Position numbers and translations under genes: made by a program
Shown here: positions 1 through 11,236 of the stretch, piece after piece
How the letters are laid out: the number at the start of each line of letters is the position of its first letter
Numbering within the stretch: the stretch's first letter is position 1
Notes under the pieces: model-generated
Database searches by the model: none
Told to the model about the DNA's origin: nothing
Seen by the model: only the letters and a program-made list of their open reading frames with translations
Origin: Deroplatys truncata
Taxonomy: Eukaryota > Arthropoda > Insecta > Mantodea > Mantidae
Direction of reading: 5' to 3'
Length of the DNA stretch: 64,000 nt
Assembly: GCA_030765065.1 (NCBI GenBank)
Contig: CM060986.1
Location: 136,245,142-136,309,141 of the forward strand

Positions 1-313
1 AGGGACCTGCATGTGGGATTTGTGGTGGACGAAGCGGCGTCTGGCCGGGTTTTCTCCGGGTTCTCCGGTTTCCCCCGCCATTCATTCCACCAACTGCTCC
101 ATCATCACCTTTCCTTTCATCCATTTCACCTACATTTCGCTTCATCTACTTGCTTCATCCCATACCAGGCATCGGGCTGATCACCCATCCTGGATGTTCT
201 GTCTGATCCATGAGTGTCTGCTCCTCGACGGGCCTCTGACCCCAGGCACCCGCCTGTAAGTCCTGGGGGGTGTAAGTCCTACATAAGAGGAGGGTAAACA
301 GATAATGAATGAA
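1..313 (+). repeat. SINE-1 copy, cut by the window edge
   Basis: This matches, in opposite orientation, the body of the complete SINE at 18460-18825. Both share the segment that follows the tRNA-like head and both end in a tail of AATGAATGAA. The tRNA-derived head with its promoter boxes lies outside the window on the left. The open frame across it also appears antisense in the other copy and is not a gene. Confidence 0.75.
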
Positions 314-1334
314 TGTATTAGGAATGCTTGGGAAGTATGTTTCATTGTTTGATGCTGTTTAGGATAGCAAGCAATGGAGATAGGTTATTTGAAATAAAAT
401 GGAAGACGATATTTAATGTATTCAAAGCATAGCGATAGGATACAAAAGAAGAGACGATCGGATCATTGGAAGACCTAACCGGTTTATAATATAATTGTGA
501 TGATGATGAGGAGCAGGAGGAGGAGGATTAATACAATGGTATTGTTTTAGCATTCATAAAGCTGACTGTTAGAAGATGGAAAGAAGTAGGATCATGGTTG
601 AATATTTAATACGAATGAGGGAGAAATGGATAAGGATGTTAAGGAGATAATGGGAGGGAAGTACTTGAGGATTCAAAATGGAAAATAAGTTATTTGTATA
701 TTTAAGAGTTCTAAATTATGACGACAATCAGGGACTCATGACATGGAGTACATGAAAAAAATTGTGTTTGACTCCATAATGTAAGGCTATTATGTGTTAA
801 AACTTATTGTAGTAGTTAAAGAATACTCCGCACAGGTATTTCCCATGAGATTCTCAACGTCTTAGAATACTCTGAACACCCCTGTTTGTACACTCGATAA
901 AAGTTTACCGCGACATAAAATAAAAGCTTAATGTGCCGCAAAATACCGCGCAAAAGCATCTCTCTGCACAATCAATAACCACAAGCCATTTTTGCAGATC
1001 CCTGTCACCTTGGGCTTTCCAGTTCTTGATTATAAACCGAAGTCTGCCGCAAGAGAGATGGCCTTCGACAGAAATCGGCTGGTTACGCGACGACCTAGAC
1101 GGACCTTGCACGATACAGGTTTGTAATGACGTTTTTCGCCAAATTACACGAACATTCCTCTCTGAGAGTCATGTGATCATTAAAAGAAGAAGTAGTCAGA
1201 TGCCAAAGTATTACTCCCTGCTTCTCATTCTCTTCGTATTTTCTAACGAGGATAATTAATTGTTTGTTTACTTATTTATAATTATTTTAATTCTTTGTTT
1301 ATACTTCGCTTACCTACGAAATCAAAAATAACGA
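314..1334. other. No recognisable feature
   Basis: AT-rich sequence. Overlapping open frames at 905-1259 occur on both strands, resemble no family I know and show no coding bias. I see no repeat shared with the rest of the window. Confidence 0.4.
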
Positions 1335-1502
1335 AAACTGTTCCATGTAAGGTAGTTTAAGCAAAGCAAATCTTGAAAATCTTTGTGTCGCATCTTTAGA
1401 AGATGCTGAATTTAAATTCTAAGTTTGATATCTGTTCGACACTTCGTTTTTGAGTGACGTCTCGATATCCAATTTTTGGGTAGGTTACAATCTTCTCCTC
1501 CC
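1335..1502 (+). repeat. A-element, diverged 3' fragment
   Basis: It carries the A-element landmarks in order: TTCCATGTAA, then the TCGCATCTTTAGAAGATGCTGAA segment, the TTCGTTTTTGAGT segment, and TCGATATCCAATTTTTGGG before the 3' end. The CA microsatellite and the terminal hairpin are lost. Confidence 0.6.
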
Positions 1503-1864
1503 TGTTGTGGATAGATGGTGGAGAATGTAAAAAGGGAAAGTGCAATTAGACTGCTTGTCCATGTGCCTGCAGCTGTGCTTCTGCTTAAGGTTTTTTGGTG
1601 GATCTATAGTATTTGTTTTTTGTCATCATCGTCATTCTTGTAAGGATTAAGCACTCTTGCCTGTTCGGACTGCACAGTACTATGACCATCTCTTCCTCGG
1701 ACATCCAACATCTTTTCTATCTTGAGGTAGATAGCTGTTTACCAAGCCCTCTGCAACAATTACCCATCGACAATAGTATTCACTCGTTTGATATCTTGTT
1801 AATTTCTGGGTTTCCTATTTACACATTTATTTCACATACACATTTATATTCTCTCTCTCACTCC

Positions 1865-2200
1865 CGACACTAGGGAGGATGGGGAATAATCTGGCTAAAG
1901 AAAACTTCCCATTCTTCAGCCGAAAATCGAACCCGGTACCCCCTGTTAACCACAAGACACAGAGGCAGTTTCTGTCAGTATTTGATCATCTGTGTCTTTA
2001 AGAAAGTTGTGGGAACACGTATGGAACGAACTTCACGCGGTTGCTGAAGTTTGTCACCCCTGATGAACTTCTACGCCCAGTGGCAGGAATGTGACGGTAA
2101 TGGCCTGTAGGTTGGTCATCCAGCCTCCAAGTAGTTTTAGCAAATCTGGATGAAATAACATCTCCTTGCGGTGTACTCGGCTCTGACGTCAAACGAATAA
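1865..2200 (-). repeat. Possible tRNA-derived SINE
   Basis: On the minus strand, GTCTTGTGGTTAAC followed by GGGTTCGATTTT looks like weathered Pol III A and B boxes at tRNA spacing. A long open frame through the downstream body is typical of SINE bodies rather than of a gene. I see no tail or target duplication. Confidence 0.35.
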
Positions 2201-2454
2201 TGTCCGCCCCTCCTTATGATCTCAAGAGTCCGGTTTCAACCTTAAACTTTGTCAAAATGAGATTCCTGTAGTATCGGTTTTCAGAACTATCTCTAGCTAC
2301 AAAACTGAACACTTCCATATGGATGGTTTCAAGACTAGATATTAGGCTTTCAGTTGACTTAGTGAAATGATGCAGCGTGCTCAATTCTTGCTTGCTGTTC
2401 TACTTACCTATATTAAGTATATTCAATACCAAGATTTCACGAAAATACACTTTT

Positions 2455-2850
2455 TGAGACTCCCTTAATACAAAACAATCGCATTTTTGGAAAAACACCA
2501 AACTTGGTATTTAAGTTCAACATCTTCCAAGGATGCGACACGACGATTTTCAAGAAAATCCTCGAACACCAAAGTACCATTTACATCGAAAACTTTTCGA
2601 ACACTTTGATTTTCTCAGAAATAGCCTTGACGACTTTGATTATAATACCATATCTTTAAGATATTTTCATGACAACCGAAATATATATTTTCCATTTTCT
2701 GGAAATGGCCTCTGAAGTCCTCTTTTGTATAATTGGTAAACCGTAAGACATAGACAAACTACTACAAAATGTACGCCTCGTTAATGGTGTCAAATAATTA
2801 TTTGAAATATAATTATTTGTGTAAAATAATGTTGTGATGACAAATACATT
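2455..2850 (-). repeat. A-element, partial old copy
   Basis: Minus-strand A-element interior, from the segment just before the microsatellite to the region around ACATAAATTGTG. Both termini are missing and divergence is high. The two open frames here are chance frames across the repeat. Confidence 0.65.
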
Positions 2851-2934
2851 CATAACTAGATAAATTTAAAACAGAATGAAACTTTATTTGTGAAGTTTAA
2901 ATCAGTTCCTTCATATTGTACAGAGAATACAGTG

Positions 2935-3600
2935 TGTTCGGAAATTCCCTTTGCAAACTTTTAGGACTTGTAGAGGAGACTGGGTAGATCATGTTTTGAA
3001 TAGGAACCCATGTCCGGAAACGTACCACTTCTGTGCTATAACAATTTCAAGTCGGTTTGCCTGGTATGCAACCGGCTAGTCACGACGAGCGGTGTTTACG
3101 TCAGACGAGCAGCTGATGTCATTTGACCTCTAGCCTCGTTTGAGCCTGTGGAGTCAGATCCTGTAGAATCAGAGGATGAAATTTTGGCATGAATTGTGGT
3201 AGCTGCACAACAAATTGAAGAAATACGAGGAGTGATGGACAGACTTTACCAGAACATCATTCCAAGGTACAATGAGAGCAACAACTTTAGTGGTCGTCAC
3301 ATCGAGCCGGAGTTGTAGCTGACCAGAATGCCAACCAACCTGTGACGAAGTGAAATATAGATTGTTCAGTGTAACCGTAAACAAAAGGGTTTGTGAAAAT
3401 TGATTAAGATTCCTGTTTATTTCTTTAATAATATTACTTAATGAGTTTAATTGTAAGAAAAGTGATGTACTGACTAAAGTACATAAGCAAACGTGGTCAC
3501 TTTGAACACCTGTTTTCAAATGGTTGTAGCACGGAAGCGGTACGTTAATAATCACACACTGTGGCAGGAATGTGTACAACACTTTAGATAAATCAGCAAC
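2935..3600 (+). mobile_element. Degenerate mariner-like element
   Basis: It opens with a TIR-like block (GTTCGGAAATTCCCTTTGCA) and holds the tail of a transposase frame at 3171-3318. Most of the transposase is deleted, leaving about 670 bp of a type normally about 1.3-1.6 kb. I could not define the right terminus. Confidence 0.4.
3171..3318 (+). pseudogene. Tc1/mariner transposase C-terminal remnant
   Basis: A short frame contains AAQQIEEIRGVMDRL and later FSGRHIEPEL. This pattern matches the helical C-terminus of IS630/Tc1-mariner transposases, where an ACxxI..PG....V..S...R segment is followed by a final GxHFE(H/P)L. An in-frame stop (TGA) lies near its beginning and the DDE catalytic region is absent, so it cannot work. 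It is called from motif shape alone; a similarity search against transposases would settle it. Confidence 0.45.
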
Positions 3601-3839
3601 ATATTTCCGGACGTCGCATTTTATAAAGTTTCGTGCGTCATCACACGCTGCACGATAATTCTCTTCCTTTCACCTTGGTCTCTCTATCGCCTGTAGCTTC
3701 CGTATTCTGGCTTCAACGCATTGTTTCTGTTTGTGTTAATTTTTTACTGATAAAAACAAAAATAATTTATCCTCTCAGAATGGGTGAGTCTGTGCGCAAA
3801 GTGTGTTAAAAAATACCTGCGCTAAGCAAAATGACTCAG

Positions 3840-4110
3840 TCGTTTGCCACCCAAAGCGGTATACGGCTGGCATTCGGGAAGTCGTAGATTCAAATCTCAT
3901 GTACCGTCCAATCTGATTAGAGCTTTTACATCATTGCCGTCAGTCAGTATGCTGATTTGGATTCACAAAGTTATAGCTGCAGATAGAAGAAATAGAAATA
4001 AGGAAGGAGGTACAGGAAATTACCATGTAGTCATGGCCATCTGCAGATGGCACAGGAAGACTTCGCAACTAAAAACATATGTCCGGCATCACTGACTACG
4101 TGTTTCTAAA
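3840..4110 (+). repeat. Possible tRNA-derived SINE
   Basis: GTAGATTCAAATCTC at about 3884 resembles a Pol III B box, with a possible degenerate A box about 35 bp upstream. The following body is open on the plus strand, as in other SINE bodies. The ends are not defined. Confidence 0.3.
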
Positions 4111-4293
4111 ACATATGTTTTCAATCATAATTCCATTACTTCAAAAGTCAGACTTTCAAGCAATAGGAAATAAACAGACAGCACAGGAATGAGATTATGC
4201 AATTAAGGCTAAATATCAACAAAATTACTGAGGCAGGTGGTACAGGAAGGTGACTAGCAACTAGGGTCAGTATCTAGCACATCTCTAATAATT

Positions 4294-5075
4294 CAGTAGA
4301 ACCCACTACTCTGACCTCACCGGGACCAGGAGCATGGTCGGAACACATAAAAGGTCGGGTTATCAGAGGAACACTTTTATTTACGCAAAAACGTGATACA
4401 CAGACAATGTTTACATAACTGAAAATGTTTTTGACAGTATTACACATTATGAAGTAAAAATATTATAAAAAGTCAATACTCATGCCTTGCGTACCTGTAC
4501 TCCAACTGAAAGGACTTATGGCGGACGAAAACGTCTGTAATGTTCGTTTGTTTAGCAGCTGACAACCTTACTTTACTGTGATGTTTCTCCATTTTTGTAT
4601 CCACAATACACCCATTGGTATGGAAAAGGCGTTTTCTTCAATGTATTGAAGAGCTGTGTCAAATGCCTGCTTAGAGTCTGCGTGCGATACTCGGGAACTA
4701 GCTCATCGTCATCTTTCTCTCTCTGTCGTCTGTAGCCTGGGTGACGGCAGCAATGATTTGGTCGTCATATACTTCTGCTTCTGTCGTGCAGTCATCATCG
4801 GCCGTCTTGATCCATTGGGCTAAACATCAGGATTCCAAAGTCTGCAAATGTTTAAAATTGCTGGTGTGTGCAAGTCTTCATTTTCGTGGCCTTCTTCTTG
4901 TTATTTGACCTTGATTTTTACCTCTTTCATTAATTTTCGACTAAGTTTGCGCAGGAAATGAAACAGGGCAGGTGCAGACACGATTGGAGTAAGACGTAAA
5001 CAATGAGAAATGTCGGCATGGTCGGGCCAAGCGGGGAGTCGGACCATCAAAGGTCGGATTAACGGCGTTCTAATC
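4294..5075 (-). mobile_element. Degenerate pogo/Tigger-like DNA transposon
   Basis: The left end begins CAGTAGAACCC and continues into GGTCGGGTTATCAGAGG; the right end, read on the other strand, gives TAGAACGCCGTTAATCCGAC. Such CAGTAGAAC termini followed by repeated 'GGTCGG' steps are characteristic of pogo/Tigger elements. Only about 780 bp remain. A transposase tail lies inside on the minus strand. Confidence 0.6.
4570..4860 (-). pseudogene. Tigger-like transposase C-terminal remnant
   Basis: On the minus strand a frame reads SKQAFDTALQYIEENAFS followed by a short stretch with WIQKWRNI. This is the tail of Tigger/pogo transposases (A..AL...L.ylEq......d.l.l.r.rd.a). Upstream in the same strand is an acidic, Thr/Glu-rich stretch, also usual just before that tail. 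The HTH DNA-binding domain and DDE catalytic core are missing and there are stops. The TIR-like ends on both sides support the call. Confidence 0.6.
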
Positions 5076-5704
5076 TATGTACAAAGAAACTACTGATACC
5101 GTCGCGATATTACCTAATAGTTATAGTGACTTTAGTTGCAAAATAAATAAATAAGATAAATTGTGCTAATGAAAAACACAAGTTAGTTTATACTCAGATA
5201 CAAACTATTTACATCCAGGTTACTTTCTACAAAGAACCTTTTCTTTGGCCAGGACTAATAACTATCCTCCAAACAATCTGGAAGAATTAATATAGTGTGA
5301 ATGCGTAATTTAATGTTTAAGGAAACTAATAGCAGATAAGCATTTAAAGAAAGAAAACCAAATTCGAGTGATCATTCACGATGAGTAATTCCTCCAAAAT
5401 TAAAGCCACCTATATGACCTTAGACGTTAAAGCTGCATTTAAATGGAATAACAAATAATATTATTTAAATTCTTATCAGAATTCTTGTATTAGCTCTGAT
5501 GTTTTCTGCGCGCACATTAAAAGAATCCAACCGAAACTCCCTTCCTTTTGACTTCCGTCAGAGACCATCAGAAGCAATTTGTATCAATAGCACTTTGCGA
5601 GCATATCAGTCTTCGATCAATTTTTTGAAATCCAATGCTCTTTGAATTGAGAAAAAAGAACAAGTAGCAGCTTGTCACTTGCAAAAAGTATTATTTTTAT
5701 TCAA
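5076..5704. other. No recognisable feature
   Basis: About 630 bp of AT-rich sequence between the Tigger relic and an A nest. I found no reading frame, inverted repeat or match to other parts of the window. Confidence 0.4.
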
Positions 5705-6169
5705 AATTCAAATCAATAACAAGAATATCTCAGAAATGGTTAACAACACGAAAAAAATATATTGACATAAATTGTGTGATTTAAGAAGAGATCTACATTT
5801 TTGTGCAGCAAACTTTTGTCTCTATCTTACGGTCCACCAATTATACAAAAGTAATTCACGCTATTCTCAGTCTATTGCCAGAAAATGGACAATAACGTTT
5901 TATTTGACGTGTAAATATCTTTAAAATACGCTATTTTAATAAAGGTCAATAGAGTTACGTTCGAGAAAAGAAAAAATAAGAAAAAATTCATCCATGTAAA
6001 TGATAGGGTTTGGGGGAATTTCTTAAAAATATTTGTATTACATTCTTGTAAGATGCTGAATTTAAATATGAAGTTTACTATTTAACCAACTTTCCATATT
6101 TGAGTTATGCTGTTCAGAGGCACACCTACACCACAAACACACGCGGAATCGTTTCTAAAAATCGTTTTT

Positions 6170-7011
6170 ACTTTCTTCACCACGTACATAATAGGTAGAA
6201 AAGTTTATGCATTCCACCCAAAAATCCGATACCGATATTTCACCGGATATTATACATTTTGAGAACCCTTGAATCCATAAAAAGCTACACGTGTGTGTGT
6301 GTGTGTTTGTGTGAACTGTATAACTCAGAAGGGAAATGTCGGATAAATAACAAACTTGGCATTTAAGTTCAGTATCTTCCAAAGATGCGACACGATCATT
6401 CTCAAGAAACTCCCCCATCACAAACTACCTTTACCCTTTGATTTTCTAAAAAGGGTATATAACGATTTTGATTAAAATGTTATATATGATTATATATTTA
6501 CAGGTCAGATAAAATGATATTTTGAATTTAATGGGAAAAGTCTGTGAATTCCTATTCATTAGGAAGGAATTTTGTAAAATCTTATATAACTGGTAAACGT
6601 TAAGTCGATATACGAAAACGTACTACAAAAAGGTAGAGATCTTTAAAACACACAATTTATTTCAAATAACTTTTTTTGACATTAGCCATTTCTAAGATAT
6701 CTGTTATTAATGGTTCGAATTGTTCATTACCTGGTCATTCTTTTTAAAGTCCTATCAGCATTCAGTTGTTTCTCGCGATTGCATGGGGACAGTATGGAAT
6801 TTTAAGGGCAACTTATAGCGTCCAGTTCTTAAACATTTGAATTTGGATGATCCCTTTGTACCTATAACCAAATGTGTAATTCAGCTCTTCTTACAAAGGT
6901 TTATTTGAATTAAAATGAAGTAGTTGAAAAAATAAACTTTGTTGAGAATAGTTTGCATACCCAATGATAAACGATACAGAGTAAAGAAAATCATGTGAGT
7001 GTATCACATGA
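6170..7011 (-). mobile_element. A-element, complete old-type copy
   Basis: Reading the minus strand, it starts TCATGTGATACACTCACATG and ends in GAAAGTAAAAA. The whole body is present, including a GT/CA microsatellite at about 6290-6315. It abuts the 5' segment at 7012-7584 precisely at the TTTTCTAAAA site that recurs as an insertion point in this family. Confidence 0.75.
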
Positions 7012-7584
7012 CTTTTAGAAAATGACCTGTGTGTATGCGTGTGCGTGTGCATGTGCATGTGCATGTGCATGTGTGTGTCTGTGAACAGCATAACCCAAAA
7101 ACGAAAAGTCAGATAAACATCAAACTTGGCATTTAGGTTTGGTACCTTTCAAAGATCCGAAACAAAGATTTTCAAGAAAATTCCCCGACCCCAAACTACC
7201 CATTACCCTTTGGTTTTCTAAAAAGTGAATCTAATGATTCTGATAAAAACACAGTATATTAAAGATATTTACATGATAAAATGTATATATGAATTTTCTG
7301 GGAATAGTCTGTGAAGTCCTCTTCATTCGGAAGGAATTTTGTATAATGCTGTATAACTAGTAAACGCTGTTTCAGCTGTTTCTCGCGATATAGCATCCAG
7401 TTATAAAACATTTGACTATAGCTATTCCCTTTGTACATATTACGAAATGTATAATGAGCTATTTTCCGAAAGGGAAAATGATTAAAATTAAGTAGATAAT
7501 AAAATAAACGTTCGTAAGAATAACTTGTATACCCACTAATAAGCGATAGAGGGTAGAGAAAATGATGTGAATTGGACACGTCAG
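7012..7584 (-). mobile_element. A-element 5' segment joined to a full copy
   Basis: The minus-strand A-element runs from its 5' end (CTGACGTGTCCAATTCACAT) through the body to a long CATGCACATG/GT microsatellite, then stops at TTTTCTAAAAG where the 6170-7011 copy begins. Its own last 120 bp or so are not found on the far side of that copy. Confidence 0.7.
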
Positions 7585-7737
7585 AATTCCTTTTTATTCA
7601 GAAAACCTCAAAACGTGTATTTCCGGTGGAATCTGGTACTGAATTTTTTGGTGGAATGCAACATACTTCCTCTAATTAGTATAATAAACAGTAGAGAAAG
7701 CAATAACACTAGTATTGGGCACAAACCTCTACCCCCC

Positions 7738-8190
7738 CCAAAATATTGTTAAAGAACTTCAGAAACTGTACAACCAAATACTAATATCTGGTAAATCAGT
7801 ATCATTCGACTGGACTCCGTCTCACGGAATTCTGGGAAATTAATCAGCTGATCAGGCAGCCAAAGAAGCCACCAAACATCCCCCTCAGGACATCAAGATC
7901 CCAAATATGGAAAGCCACATCTAGAAGCAAGTTACACGATGTCTACATTTCCGAGTCCAAACTTCAACACTATCATTTCAACCGCAAAGACCAAGTTGTA
8001 TTAACTCGACCACGTGTTGGACATACTTCTATAACGCACAAACAACTCCTCAACCGTGACCTCCCTCCTGTGTGTGACCTCTGCAGATCCAACCTCACAG
8101 TTCATCATTTCGTTACAGCCTGCGTCGCTATTTACAACACAGAGAAAGATGTGACATCCCAACAGTCAACCAGATGCCCTAAATTCAGCA
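7738..8190 (+). pseudogene. LINE RNase H and zinc-knuckle remnant
   Basis: Frame fragments read FDWTPSHGILGN, a stop, then SADQAAKEATKHP: the C-terminal half of the RNase H domain of Jockey/R1-type LINEs (WxPSHxGIxGNExADxxAK). Another frame then gives RPRVGHTSITHKQLLNRDLP followed by CDLCRSNLTVHHFVTAC, the CxxC...H...C knuckle found at the end of those ORF2 proteins. At least one stop and one frameshift separate the parts, so it is dead. Reverse transcriptase and endonuclease are absent, consistent with 5' truncation. Confidence 0.8.
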
Positions 8191-8518
8191 CAATAAAGAA
8201 CTTTAAATTTTTTACTTTTTTATTAATATATATAATTAATTGAAATTAATTATACTATTTGCAGACCTTAGCCTGGTCTTGGCAAGCTTTTAGTAGAGTC
8301 AACTGAAAAATTAAATCCGCAGCCGGACTACTCTAACCATTGAGCTACTGTGACAACTTGCCGGTGGGACATTGAATTCCCTTACTCAAGTTGCTTCCCA
8401 GACAGATCACCAAGGCATCTTACTGGAGCTGACGATCTCAGTGGTGACCTGCAATTGCAAGTACTTAAGTGCTGGGTGTTCATGGGTTTCTTAAGATTTT
8501 ACTTCTTTATTATATATA

Positions 8519-10055
8519 CAGAATGTTTCAGAAATACTTTTACAAACTTCCTCACACCAAAAGAAGGAAAAAAGCTCATATGGACATATGTCCCATAATC
8601 CTTGGTTTTGGAGTTATTCCTGTCACAATGAAAGTGTGAGTTCACCGGCCTTCAGGGTCCAACCTCAAAACTTCATTTCTTTGTGCATCCATAGAAGGCG
8701 TTGACCCATTGTACAACATACGGTAGATGGCGAAGTGTTGCCATGGAGTCTTGTTTACGTTTGTCATTTGTCATTAGTCCGTCTTCAACGCTTCAATTGT
8801 GTACATGTAGTGAGTTAACTGCACGTGATTCGTTCCACCATGGCTGGATATTCTTTTCGTGAACAGGTAGACATGATTTTTATGTATGGTCGCGCGAATG
8901 GTAATGGACGCGAGGCTGCACGGCTCTATCAGATGTAGTTTCCAACCGAAGACAACCGAGTCATCCAAACTTTGTCGCTGTCTATCGTCGCCTTGCTGAA
9001 ACAGGAACCGTTGCACCACGGACTATTGATCGAGGAAGACCAAGAGTTGTTCTTACGCCGGAACGCGAAGAACAGATGTTAAAGTGTGTCGAAGACGATC
9101 CAGGTATCAGTACAAGACAATTGGCTGTGGCATCTGGTACATCACACGTGGCAGCATGGAGGGTACTTCACGAGCAGCTCCTGTATCCACATCATATTCA
9201 ACGTGTGCAGGGCCTTTCGCCTGCCGATTATCCACCGCGGGATAACTTTTGCCGATGGTTTGTAGCACAAACAGCCAATCCATTGTTTGTCTCGTCAGTT
9301 TTTGTTTACAGACGATAGAACGTTTGGGAGAGACGGAGTTACTAATTTCCACAACGTATACGCATGGGCAGATCGTAGGCCTCATGCTGTACTTCAGGCT
9401 AGACATCAGCAACAGTTTAGTCTGAATGTGTGGTCTGGCATTGTAGGTGACTGTCTGGTAGGTCCATACGTTTTACCAGCACGTCTTACTGGTCCTGTCT
9501 ACAGGGACTTTATCTAGCACACTCTTCCTGACTTACTTCACGAAGATGTGCCCCTGAAAATAAGAAAAAACTGTGGTTTATGCATGATGGGGCTCCGGCA
9601 CATTTTAGTCTCATTGTTCGAGAAGCACTGACTGGTATCTATCATTACCGATGGATAGGCAGAGGAGGAACAGTTCCATGGCCTGCATGTTCTCCCGACC
9701 TCAATCCTGTGGATTTTTACCTCTGGGCGCATCTTAAATCATTGGTTTATGGAGCAGCCATTCCGGATGCAGAAACGCTTCATCGACATGTCATGGAAGC
9801 CTGCGAAACCATTCGACACATCCCGGAGGGTGCGACATACCATGCTTTGACGAGTACAGACATGCATAGAAGCAAGAGGAGGACATTTCGAGCATTTATT
9901 ATGAGTTTTGTGTGTTATAAGTGTACCACTGTGTTAAACACCTCCTAACGAGAAAACAAAGGATTATGGGACATATGTTCATATGAACTTTTTTCCTTCT
10001 TGTGGTGTAAGGAACCCATACCCGAAGTTTGTAAAAGTATTTCTGAAACATTCTG
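8519..10055 (+). mobile_element. Tc1/mariner-superfamily element, 1,537 bp
   Basis: The ends start CAGAATGTTTCAGAAATACT on both strands and stay similar for about 100 bp. TA flanks both ends (8517-8518 and 10056-10057), the TA target duplication of this superfamily. It sits inside a SINE, whose halves join cleanly across it. Full length suggests an intact insertion later inactivated by point mutations and indels. Confidence 0.9.
8840..9948 (+). pseudogene. Mariner-like (IS630/Tc1) transposase, frameshifted
   Basis: Starting at the ATG at 8840, the frame opens with MAGYSFREQVDMIFMYGRAN, the helix-turn-helix start of a transposase family common in insects. It hits a stop at 8937; the rest is spread over three frames: an HTH/linker part at 9076-9318 (ISTRQLAVASGTSHVAAWRV), a core at 9287-9517 with the degraded first catalytic region (FTDDRTFGRDG) and FSLNVWSGIVG, and 9580-9948 with MHDGAPAHF (second Asp) and CSPDLNPVDFYLW (third Asp). 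All three catalytic regions are visible but the frame shifts make it non-functional. Length matches the usual 340-370 residues. Confidence 0.9.
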
Positions 10056-10468
10056 TATAAATAATTGAAATTAAGTATACTTTTTGCAGACCTTACAAGT
10101 TTTTAGTAGAATCAACTGAAAAATTCAATACCACAGCCGGGATTTGAATACGGTTCTCCCGCTCTCCGTGCGGTTGCTCTAACCATTGAGATACTGTGAT
10201 AACATGCCCGTGGGACATTGAATTCCCCAATTGACTCAAGTTGTTTCCCAGAAAGACCACCAACGCATCTCACTCGAGATGACATAAAAAAAACTTTAAA
10301 CTTTATGAAAGCGACAAAATTGTATAATAATGTATAGCACACTTATCTAGAGAATTTAATGTTATATGTACTATTACTGTTTAATACATTGTATTTTCAT
10401 TGTATTCATGTTCTGTATTCTAAATTAGTCGCGATATGATTTATAGTTGAAGCGACAATAAAGAATAC

Positions 10469-11057
10469 AAGCTAACATGTTAGGTAATTTTGATTGCTCT
10501 ATGAAAGAAGAAAATCGTTGTTGTTATTTGAGCGGATTTCAAAATGTTTGCACGTAAGTGTACGTGGGACCGCATGCTTCCCGTCCCCTCCATTTAATAG
10601 AACAGATATACTTTCCTCGTTCTCTTCTAGTTATGTTAGAAAACATACATCCTTCCTGCGGTAGATTGTTACGAAAGTAGAAGGAATGCTGTGAAAAGTC
10701 CTCAAAACTTTATTATCAGCGTTTAAATGGTAAGTTATTTCTATATGAGTCGCGGATACATCAGTAATACTCAGTTATGATAGATTATGACAAAACCTTA
10801 GGTAAAAATATATGTATATGCAACCTTCGCCGTCATAAGAAGTGGCCTTCTTGTGTTATAAAAGTTATGAGTATCCCCAAATGTTGATATAAACACAGCG
10901 GAAACTATTAGAAAAGCCGCTAAACGCTGTTGAGCTTTAAATTACTTCGATATTTATTGCTTGAAACTGAATCACTTATTTAGAAAATATATTTTCATAA
11001 CATCAAGTGCTAAGGAGAGTAAGAAATCTTTAAATATACACTGCGAATGAAAAAAAT
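10469..11057. other. No recognisable feature
   Basis: AT-rich, no reading frame of note and no repeat shared with the rest of the window. It separates the LINE 3' end from the A nest. Confidence 0.4.
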
Positions 11058-11236
11058 CTGATGTGTTACACTCACATGACTTTCTCTACTCTTGTACAAA
11101 CTATTTTTACAAACGCTTATTCTCCATCTACTTCATGTTAATCAGGATAAAGATTTGCAGACTCTATCTTATTGCTAATTTTCTTGTAGATGTAAGGGGA
11201 AAATATATTTACAAGGGCAATATAGATAAAAAAAAT

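Larger units (their letters stand above)
5705..7701 (+). mobile_element. Old A-element split by a minus-strand insertion
   Basis: The plus-strand host copy runs 5705-6169, stops at TTTCTAAAAAT just after its microsatellite, and resumes at 7585 with its 3' end (TATTTCCGGTGGAATC, then AGTAGAGAAAG). The 1.4-kb interruption at 6170-7584 consists of two other A-element segments in minus orientation. It is an old subfamily judging by divergence. Confidence 0.75.
8208..10291 (-). repeat. Tandem tRNA-derived SINE copies (family 3), second split by a mariner
   Basis: Copy one, 8208 to about 8480, has lost the segment around its B box. Copy two starts at about 8481, is broken at 8518 by the mariner, and resumes at 10056-10291. 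In copy two the minus strand shows TATCTCAATGG (A box, one mismatch to TRGYNNARNNG) and GTATTCAAATCCC (B box). Both copies share the TTTGCAGACCTTA segment and the block ending GGGACATTGAATTCCC. Confidence 0.6.
7738..10468 (+). mobile_element. Jockey-like LINE 3' end, interrupted by a SINE and a mariner
   Basis: Coding relic at 7738-8207 and 3' untranslated remainder at 10301-10468, which ends near AAGCGACAATAAAGAATA. The intervening 2.1 kb is inserted DNA bracketed by a short duplication, AACTTTAAA, at 8199-8207 and 10292-10300. A similar 3' UTR (GTCGCTATAAGGCC then a poly-A-like tail) closes the LINE at 53917. Confidence 0.65.

Noticed and set aside
9107-9412. 101-codon minus-strand frame
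   Set aside because: Antisense of the mariner transposase core.
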